DNA from: Leptobrachium leishanense
Taxonomy: Eukaryota > Chordata > Amphibia > Anura > Megophryidae
Length of the DNA stretch: 64,000 nucleotides
NCBI GenBank assembly: GCA_009667805.1
Contig: CM019075.1
Location: 17,476,376-17,540,375, forward strand
Reading direction: 5' to 3'
The notes beneath the pieces are model-generated. The model did not search any database and was not told the origin of the DNA. It saw only the letters and a program-made list of their open reading frames with translations. Numbering within the stretch: position 1 is the first letter of the stretch; every line of letters starts with the position of its first letter. The position numbers and the translations under genes were made by a program. This document shows positions 56,728 to 64,000 of the stretch, piece by piece.

Positions 56728-56767
56728 CCAAAACGCATTTCGTTGCAACAGCAGCTTCATCAGTTGG
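56728..56767 (-). ncRNA. Hammerhead-like ribozyme (HHR-E), consensus core
   Basis: On the - strand, CCAA pairs with TTGG (short stem I with further partial pairing outward). The core is a perfect CTGATGA. Stem II closes with G-C and TGC/GCA around one mismatch and a TGTT loop. GAAA is present, stem III is ATGCGT, and cleavage is after GTT. Core nucleotides are all consensus, the best of the five. Confidence 0.75.
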
Positions 56768-56782
56768 TCTATATCTGTTTGA

Positions 56783-57062
56783 TACGCCAGTCCTGTCCAG
56801 TCCTGGCGATAAGCCAGTCCTAGCCAGTCCTGTCCAGTCCCGGCGATAAGCCAGTCCTGTCCAGTCCCGGCGATAAGCCAGTCCTGTCCAGTCCCGGCGA
56901 TAAGCCAGTCCTGTCCAGTCCCGGCGATAAGCCAGTCCTGTCCAGTCCCGGCGATAAGCCAGTCCTGTCCAGTCCCGGCGATAAGCCAGTCCTGTCCAGT
57001 CCCGGCGATAAGCCAGTCCTGTCCAGTCCTGGCGATACGCCAGTCCTGACGATACGCCAGTC
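56783..57062. repeat. 27-bp minisatellite, right part
   Basis: About ten units of AGTCCCGGCGATAAGCCAG followed by TCCTGTCC, highly uniform. On the - strand they give repeated DWTGLAYRR, an artefact. It continues the array at 51119-52010, now separated by the nested elements. Confidence 0.95.
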
Positions 57063-57627
57063 CTGACTAGGGGATGAGCCGAACACCCCCGTGTTCGGTT
57101 CGCACTCAAACTCGAACAATTTCAAAAGTTCGAACACGAACCGAACTCAATGCAAGTCAATGGGACTCAAAAGTTCGGTTTTTAGAGTGCCCTGCAAGAG
57201 GGCATATATGCAAGATATTTGCCATAAAAGGTGTATGGGGGTCCGGGTAGTGCCCTGGGGGACAGGAAACAAGGACAAAAAGTTTAAAAAAAAAACGATT
57301 TTAAAGGGACAGTGAGTTTTCCATGAAATAAGGGTTAAAAATAAAAACAAAAATTCCTTCAAATATCGTGCCTAGGAGGTCCCCATTACATGCCTGTGAA
57401 GTGGCGTATTTGTAGGATGTATAGAAACATTTAAAAACAAAAAAATTACGTTTCAAATGACGGTAAACGGTTTTCCTTTAATCTATTCATAAACAACTGC
57501 TTGGGGCGGCAGTCTGTATTAAAAAAGGAGACATTTTAGGACACGCAGAACAAGTTTAGTAATTTTTTGGTTAAATTATGGTGAAACTTATGCAAGCTTT
57601 GGATGAAAGTAACAATAAGGGCTTTAA

Positions 57628-57962
57628 AATTGGGCCTTTAGTGTCGGCAACAATAACCCCTCTGTGGTACTGTGCAAGAGTGCAGGGTTGGAGCCTGCAT
57701 TCCAAAAAATTCAAATGATATAAATCAGGTACAGGCGTCAGTGCAGCCAAATATTGTGCCTTTCATGGCAGCAAGTGCCTTCACACCGTAACCCTTTTGT
57801 GGTATTGTGGAAGAGTGCAGGGTTGGACACTGCGGTCCAAAAAATTTAAATGATATAAATCTGGTACAGGCGTCAGTGCAGCCAAATATTGTGCCTGTCA
57901 TGGCAGCAAGTGCCTTCACACCGTAACCCCTTTGTGGTATTGTGGAAGAGTTCAGTGGTGGA
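57628..57962. repeat. Tandem repeat, period about 135 bp, 2.5 copies
   Basis: Units share AGGCGTCAGTGCAGCCAAAT, CATGGCAGCAAGTGCCTTCA and TTGTGGTATTGTGGAAGAG. The first, partial unit is diverged. No coding frame is credible. Confidence 0.8.
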
Positions 57963-58354
57963 GGTTTTGTGTGTAGCGCTACCCCCGCAGGAGCCGTTTG
58001 AATAAGATCTGGTTCCTTACTCTGTCTTTTAAGCCCAAAAACAATATCAACCCCACTGGCACACCAGGCAATGATGTTAGTGAATACCACAATAAATGGA
58101 CACCGATTTGTAGTGAATGTGGGAATTATTTCTTTTGCTTTAAGTTTGCACAAAAAATGAGAGGGGCAAGCAAAACCGTAATAAAACAATAGGCAAATAT
58201 AATGATAAATGACAAATCAATCTGCGGTAATGATTGGATAAATGAACAGGAATTCAAAGAGAATATTCTATTGATCACCGGGAACTCCTCAAGTGAATAA
58301 CCCAGAGAGCAGCAGTAACTGCACAGCAATTTCTTATTACAATACATATATATA

Positions 58355-59750
58355 CAGTTGTGTTCACAATTATTCAACCCCCAATGCTGTAAAGGGTTTT
58401 AGGGAATTTAGTGTACATTTGTAATTGTATTCAGAATGAAATCCTACAAGGACTTTTTAAAGAACCATATGCAACTAAAATGACATCAATTGGTTTTGTA
58501 ATACAGTAGTAATGTTTTCTTTTGTGAATTCTTCATTGACACAATTATTCAACCCCTTAAAGACTACCACTCTGAAGAACAGAGGTTCATTCAAGTGTTT
58601 TCAATCAGGTATTGAAAACACCTGTGGATGTCACGGAGCAGCAATAAAGCATAATAAGCACCAATTAGGCAGCTTTAAAATGACTGTGATACTCAGCTCC
58701 TTCTAGACATTTACTGGTGTGGTTACAAACATGGTGAAGTCAAGAGAATGGTCCAGGAAGACAAGAGAAGAGGTGATTACTCTTCACAGGAAGGGCAATG
58801 GCTATAAGAAGATTGCAAAGATGTTAAACATACCAAGAGAGACCATAGGAAGCATCATTCGCAAATTCAAGGCAAAGGGCACTGTTGAAACGCTACCTGG
58901 TCGTGGCAGAAAGAAGATGCTGACTTCGACTACTGTGCGCTACCTGAAGCATAGAGTGGAGAAAAGTCCCCGTGTGACTGCTGAGGAACTGAGAAAAGAT
59001 TTGTCAGATGTGGGTACTGAAGTTTCAGCTCAGACAATACGGCGCACACTGCGTAATGAAGGCCTCCATGCCAGAACTCCCAGGCGCACCCCCTTGCTGT
59101 CTCCAAAGAATAAGAAGAGTCGACTGCAGTATGCCAAAAGTCATGTGGACAAACCACAGAAGTTTTGGGATAGTGTTCTGTGGACTGATGAAACAAAATT
59201 AGAACTGTTCGGGCCCATGGATCAACGCTATGTTTGGAGGAGGAAGAACAAGGCCTATTGTGAAGCATGGCGGGGGGTCAATCATGCTTTGGGGCTGTTT
59301 TGCTTCTGCAGGTACAGGGAAGCTTCAGCGTGTGCAAGGTACCATGAATTCTCTTCAGTACCAGGAGATATTGGATGACAATGTGATGCAGTCCGTCACA
59401 AACCTGAGGCTTGGGAGACGTTGGACCTTTCAACAAGACAATGATCCCAAACATACCTCCAAGTCCACTAGAGCATGGTTGCAGATTAAAGGCTGGAACA
59501 TTTTGGAGTGGCCATCGCAGTCACCTGACTTAAATCCGATTGAGAACCTCTGGTGGGACTTAAAGAAAGCAGTTGCAGTGCGTAAGCCTAAGAATGTGAC
59601 TGAACTGGAGGCTTTTGCCCATGACGAATGGGCGAAGATCGCTGCAAGACACTTGTGTCAAGCTATGCTTCACGTTTAAAAGCTGTTATAACTGTAAAAG
59701 GATGTTGTACTAAGTACTAAGATTGAATGTCACTTGGGGGTTGAATAAAA
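58355..59750 (+). mobile_element. Tc1 transposon copy B, 3' end missing
   Basis: It starts at TIR CAGTTGTGTTCACAATTATT after TA and is nearly identical to copy A through the transposase. It stops at GGGGTTGAATAAAA, about 190 bp before the expected 3' TIR. The next base starts unrelated sequence, so a deletion removed the right end. Confidence 0.9.
58719..59679 (+). pseudogene. Tc1-B transposase, two frameshifting deletions
   Basis: The first frame (58719-59378) carries the HTH, linker and [11 protein letters not shown] 23-bp deletion at about 59257, between two GCCTA words, shifts the frame. The second frame (59230-59679) then holds [22 protein letters not shown] and NPIENLWWDLKK, so all three acidic catalytic residues survive but in two frames. 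A 10-bp deletion near 59638 destroys the last residues (WAKIAARHLC). Relative to copy A, the damage is at different sites. Confidence 0.9.
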
Positions 59751-59912
59751 CCCCCAATGAGGAGACAGGGGAGGGAGGGTGGATTCTCCCGCAGCTGCTG
59801 GCTGATAGACTGTTTGTGTCCCTATTAAGCTGCAGGGAGAAACACAAGGCCACAGGCATGCTGAGAGGCACCCGCTACATGTGAATGCAGAAGACATCCC
59901 CAATCTATTCCG

Positions 59913-62852
59913 TTACGTCAGCAACTCAGCATCAGGGGATTGATAGCTGCTGATCCAGGACTGATTCGTTTTTTTAAATGTCAGCCAGTCTACAGAGTCG
60001 GTGGAAAGACGCACTCTTTTGTCTGAGACAAAACCTCCAGCGGCACTGAATGTCCTTTCAGAAAGCAGGCTGGATGAAGGGCAACCTAGTAGCTGCATAG
60101 CATATTGGCTACGTTCTGGCCAGTGATCCAATCTCAACACCCAGTAAGCCAGTGGATCATCTGCTGGAAAGGTATCCAGGTCTGCCCTTGCCCCTAGGTA
60201 GTCCTGCACCATACGGTGAAGACGCTGGCAATGGGTGCCTACATTTTACGTCCCTGGGCCCCGTGGACTAAAAAAATTTAAAAAGGCATCAGTCAAGCGG
60301 CCCTGGCCTTCACCACTATTCCTCTGATCATCCGAAGCCTCAGAAGCACCTGTGTCATCAACTGGTAACCTACCAGTGCCTGGAAAGGTGTTACACAAGT
60401 GTCGCTTTAGAGCGTCCTCAAGTTTTTTCATCCTGTGCTCCCTCTGTGTGGGCAGGATGAGCTCTGCAACTTTACCCTTGTATAGTGGATCAAGAAGGCT
60501 TGCCAACCAGTAATGATTCCTCTCCTTGATAGCATGAATCCTGGGGTCCTTTACCAGGCTTTGCAGGATAAGGGAGCCCATGCAGCGTAGGTTGGAGGTG
60601 GCATTAGCTTCCGAGTCTTCCTGGTCAATGAGGAGGATGACCCCATCATGCACTTCCTCCTCCTAGCCACGTACTAGTCCTTGTGTTTCTGGGCACACAA
60701 AACCCTCCCTTGAGGAATCCCCACCTTCAATGTCCCCACTACTTAAATATTCCTCCTCCTCCTCCGCCTGTCTGATCTGAGGAGGACCCGCTGGAATGCT
60801 GTCTGCGGAAAGACTGGGGCCTTCAGAGCTAGGGAAGGCCTCCTCTTCCTCCCGCTGCTCTGCCTCTAGAGCCACATCAATAATTCCCTGCAGAGTGTGT
60901 GCTCCAGCAGGAACACTAAAGGAATTGTGTCACTGATGCATGCACTGTCCCTGCTCACCATCCTCGTTGCCTCCTCAAATAGTGACAGTACAGTGCATGC
61001 ATCCTTGATCATCAGCCACTGCGGGGGGGGGAACCAAGTTGACCTGAACCTGTCCTTGTGCCATACTCACACAGGTACTCGTTGATGGCCCTCTGCTGCT
61101 TGTGCAGACACTGCAGCAATGCTAATGTCGAGTTCCACCTGGTGGGCATGTCACAGATCAGACGGTTTGTGGGAAGGTGGAATTATCTTTGAATTTCTGC
61201 CAGGCGAACACTTGCTGGGAATGACCGTCTGAAGTGGCTGCAGACCTTTCTGGCCTGTCTAAGAAGCTCTGCCAGCCCTGGGTACCTGGTTAGGAAACGC
61301 TGTACCACCAGATTTAGGACGTGTGCTAGGCATGGTACATGCATCAACTTACCCAGGCGTAGGGTGGAGAGAAGGTTGCTGCCATTAGCACAGACGACCA
61401 TTCCCAGCTGAAGCTGGCATGGTGTTAACCATCTCTGCACCTGCCACTGCAGAGCTGACAGAATTTCTGGCCCGGTGTGGCTCCTGTCCCCTAAACAAAC
61501 CAGCTCAAGCACAGCATCTTTTTGCTTGAGCCATTGCGTAGCCCCTGTCACGCATCGGTTTAACTGCCACTTCGCCAGAGACAGAGAAGGAGGAGGAAGA
61601 GGGAGAGGTGGTGCTGGAGCAGACAGACCTCATACAAGCAGCATTTTGGAGGCGTGGTGGATGAACAAGCTCCAGCACAGAGCCCCGTCTTGGATCCCTC
61701 CCACCTGCAATCAGAGTTACCCAGTGTGCCGTGAAGGAAATGTAACGGCCCTGTTCATGCTTGCTGGACCACGTGTCTAAAGTCACATGCACCTTGCTGT
61801 TGACTGCCTTTCCCAATGACTCGATAACATTGTCTTCCACGTGCTGGTATAGTGCTGGAATGGCCTTCCGTGAAAAGTAATGGCGTTTTGGAACCTGCCA
61901 CTGTGGTACAGCACATTCAGCAAATTCACGGAAGGAAGCAGAGTCCACCAGCTGGTAAGGCAGCAGCTGCAATGCGAGTAATTTTGCTAAACTGGCATTT
62001 AGACGCTGTGCTTGGGGATGGTTGGGACTATATTTTTTCTTACGCTGCAGCAGCTGGGGCAAGGTAATCTGACTGCGTAAATCTTCAGCTGATGAGATGC
62101 TGTCACATTGTGAGGAAGGACCTGGTACATCCATTACTGTAGCATCATCCATGTCAGTGGAGGTTGGAGTCAATGACATGGCAGGACATGTAGTGGGGGT
62201 AGAGACAGGTGAGGAGGACCTACGCAAAGTTTTGCGCCAACGGGATGCGTGGCAGGTGGTCATATGTTGCCTCAAGCATGTGGTACCCAAGCATCCGGTG
62301 TCTTTCCCACGTTTGAGCCTCATCTGACATAGATTACAAATAGCAACGGTGGGGTCTGCTGCACATTTCTTAAAGAACTCCCAGCCAGCAGTGTTCCTGG
62401 ATGTGTGCTTTGAGACAACAGCGCTCTGCACCTGAGCAGCTCTGACATCTGATGCCTTGGACTGGCTAGTGCTACGGTTGGTCATAGGATGTTGTGCCTC
62501 GTGTTTGTTGTGACTCCTCCTCCTCCTCACTTGACTCCTCTGTTCGATCAGGCACCCAGGTGGAGTCAGTGACCTCATCATCATTGTCATCACCCCCTAT
62601 CTCCTCGTCACTGGAGCCAACTTGGCAGTATGCTGCAGCTGCTGGGGCAACATGAGTGCCAGTTATTTGTGTGTCACTGGCACCCCCTTCCTCTAGGTTG
62701 ATTATACTCCCTTCTTCAACCTCAGAGATTGAATCAGAGCACTGTAGTTGCTGTGCATCCTCAAGCAGCATGTCACTGTCATTGTAGTCAAACAATTCAG
62801 CTGACTCTTCCGTGTGTGATAGTGAGGCTACGGCAGGAGTGGCTGTGGACAT
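59913..62852 (-). pseudogene. hAT transposase with BED zinc finger, frameshifted
   Basis: On the - strand, an acidic N-terminus (62852-62472) precedes a BED finger (AGWEFFKKCAAD, then CNLCQMRLKRGKD and LRQHMTTCH). The RNase-H-like fold begins with VHVTLDTWSSKHEQGRYISF, first catalytic D intact. The second acidic position reads VVCANGSNLL where TDN or CDN is usual, so D is A. PCLAHVLNLVVQ, MPTRWNSTL, LASLLDPLYK and the hATC dimerisation tail (CPSSSLLSERTFSAAGGFVS) follow. Several indels and stops split it into about six frames (breaks near 62500, 61530, 61185, 60660 and 60230). It is the closest to an autonomous hAT gene here but is dead. Confidence 0.85.
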
Positions 62853-63109
62853 GGAGGCTGCATTAGATGCTTTGGCAGCTGAGGTGGACTGTAAAGCACT
62901 ACAAGCCTGGCTGGCAGAGGAATCAGAGGATGAGGATGGCCTGGTTAGTCAATCCACCAAATCCTCTGTATGTTGCTGCTGCTTAAGACGGCCAGCACCA
63001 GTTAGAAAGGACAAGTGCGCCCCTGCAGAGGATGCACCACGTCCATGACGACCAGAAGCACACCCTCCCGACACAGAGGCTGCTTGCCCTCTTATCTGTG
63101 TCTGGGAGA

Positions 63110-64000
63110 TATGCTGCAGAACTCTGATTCAACTCTGGTATAAAGATTAAAGATTTCCAGAACTCTGGTATAACTCAGTGAGAGACCCTGATAGCTGGCA
63201 GCCAGTGACAGGACACAGATTACAATTCGCAGAAATCTGCTAGAAGTATTTGGGACCCCCTGATAGCTGGCAGTGACAAGACACAAATTACAATTCCCAG
63301 AAACCTCTTATAAGTCAGTGAGACCCCCTGATGGGTGGCAGTGAGAACACAAAGATTAGAACAATTCCCAGATATTTTGTATAAATGAGACCCCCAAAAT
63401 ACTTGGTGGCAGTGGGAACACACAGATTACCACAATTCCCAGATATTTTGTATAAATGAGACCCCCAAAATACATGGTGGCAGTGGGAACACACAGATTA
63501 CCACAATTCCCAGATATTTTGTAGAAATGAGACCCCCAAAATACTTGGTGGCAGCGAGAACACACAGTTTACCACAATTCCCAGATATTTTGTAGAAATG
63601 AGACCCCCAAAATACTTTGTGGCAGCGATAACACACGGATTACCACAATTCCCAGATATTTTGTAGAAATGAGACCCCCAAAATACTTGGTGGCAGTGAG
63701 AACACACAGATTACCACAATTCCCAGATATTTTCTAGAAATGAGACCCCCAAAATACTTGGTGGTAGTGAGAACACACAGATTAGAACAATTCCCCGATA
63801 TTTTGTAGAAATGAGACCCCCAAAATACTTGGTGGCAGTGAGAACACACAGATTAGAACAATTCCCAGATATTTTGTAGAAATGAGACCCCCAAAATACT
63901 TGGTGGCAGTGAGAACACACAGATTAGAACAATTCCCAGATATTTTGTAGAAATGAGACCCCCCAATAGCTGGTGGCAGACTGGCAGTGAGAACACACAC
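63110..64000. repeat. 71-bp tandem array, continuing past the window end
   Basis: Units contain GAGACCCCCAAAATACTTGG, TGGCAGTGAGAACACACAGA and ACAATTCCCAGATATTTTG. The period is exactly 71 bp over the last nine or so units; those left of 63340 are diverged. Staggered small frames every 71 bp on the - strand are artefacts. It lies immediately 5' of the hAT transposase. Confidence 0.95.

Larger units (their letters stand above)
57066..64000 (-). mobile_element. Large hAT element with transposase (5' end outside window)
   Basis: The left end TAGGGGATGAGCCGAACACC, followed by an inverted GTTCGGTTCG/CGAACCGAAC pattern, looks like a hAT terminus. The transposase (59913-62852) runs on the - strand, so this would be the 3' end. 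A truncated Tc1 copy lies at 58355-59750. The 71-bp tandem array lies 5' of the transposase. That all parts belong to one element is inference; the other terminus is not in the window. Confidence 0.5.

Noticed and set aside
56687..57137. Repeat proteins with DWTGLAYRR or GLSPGLDRT units
   Set aside because: Products of the 27-bp minisatellite on the - strand.
61475..61780. 101-residue + strand frame
   Set aside because: It is antisense to the hAT transposase core and has no family motif.
63220..64000. Possible CRISPR array (regular direct repeats)
   Set aside because: The 71-bp units are repeated in full with no unique spacers, and the genome is eukaryotic. It is a tandem satellite.

Overview
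The window is vertebrate nuclear DNA, most likely from a frog or another amphibian. The only host gene I can see is the 3' half of fibulin-5 (FBLN5), in six exons on the + strand (13908-19670) with an AT-rich 3' UTR to about 21.38 kb. Almost everything else is transposable elements, many nested inside one another. The amphibian assignment is inference. It rests on the mix of a DIRS retrotransposon, Penelope-like elements (PLEs), Tc1, hAT, L1 and L2/CR1-type LINEs, and abundant TTAA-flanked MITEs of types common in anurans. No tRNA, rRNA, CRISPR array or bacterial gene was found.

Layout. 1-13907 is probably a large FBLN5 intron, because the first exon seen starts in mid-gene. It holds an L1 ORF1 remnant, a decayed PLE on the - strand (4.6-7.6 kb), an L2/CR1-like LINE fragment, a hAT element (8769-10818) carrying two TTAA MITEs, and an LTR interrupted by a foldback element with a telomere-like core. 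13.9-21.4 kb is FBLN5. 21.9-25.6 kb has an orphan hammerhead-like motif, a Tc1 fragment and an unidentified duplicated sequence. 25989-31425 is a structurally complete but frameshifted DIRS element. 31.4-34.9 kb is a PLE fragment on the - strand, interrupted by a hAT element (32941-34117) that contains a 21-bp minisatellite and a large inverted repeat. 35.4-36.2 kb is an LTR. 36.5-48.1 kb is a + strand PLE broken up by a TTAA MITE, an LTR, an antisense L1, a second TTAA MITE, a LINE tail and a hAT element. 48.7-50.0 kb is a GC-rich gag-like ORF, followed by a second copy of the 35.4-kb LTR in the opposite orientation. 51.1-57.06 kb is a 27-bp minisatellite split by a four-level nest. 57.07-64.0 kb is a large autonomous-type hAT element on the - strand, itself hit by a second Tc1 copy, with a 71-bp tandem array running off the window.

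The most notable signal is a recurring self-cleaving RNA motif. Five hammerhead-ribozyme-like sequences (4648-4698, 21935-21981, 32551-32593, 44636-44679, 56728-56767) share one plan: stem I, a CTGANGA-like core, a stem II hairpin, GAAA, a minimal stem III of about ACGCGT, then an NUH cleavage site. Three lie downstream of PLE coding sequence in the same orientation, one lies in a PLE-like non-coding element, and one is orphan. Hammerheads in PLE pseudo-LTRs are already known as a class, so these copies are new instances rather than a new system. Insertion order can be read from target-site duplications and from empty sites inside the window.
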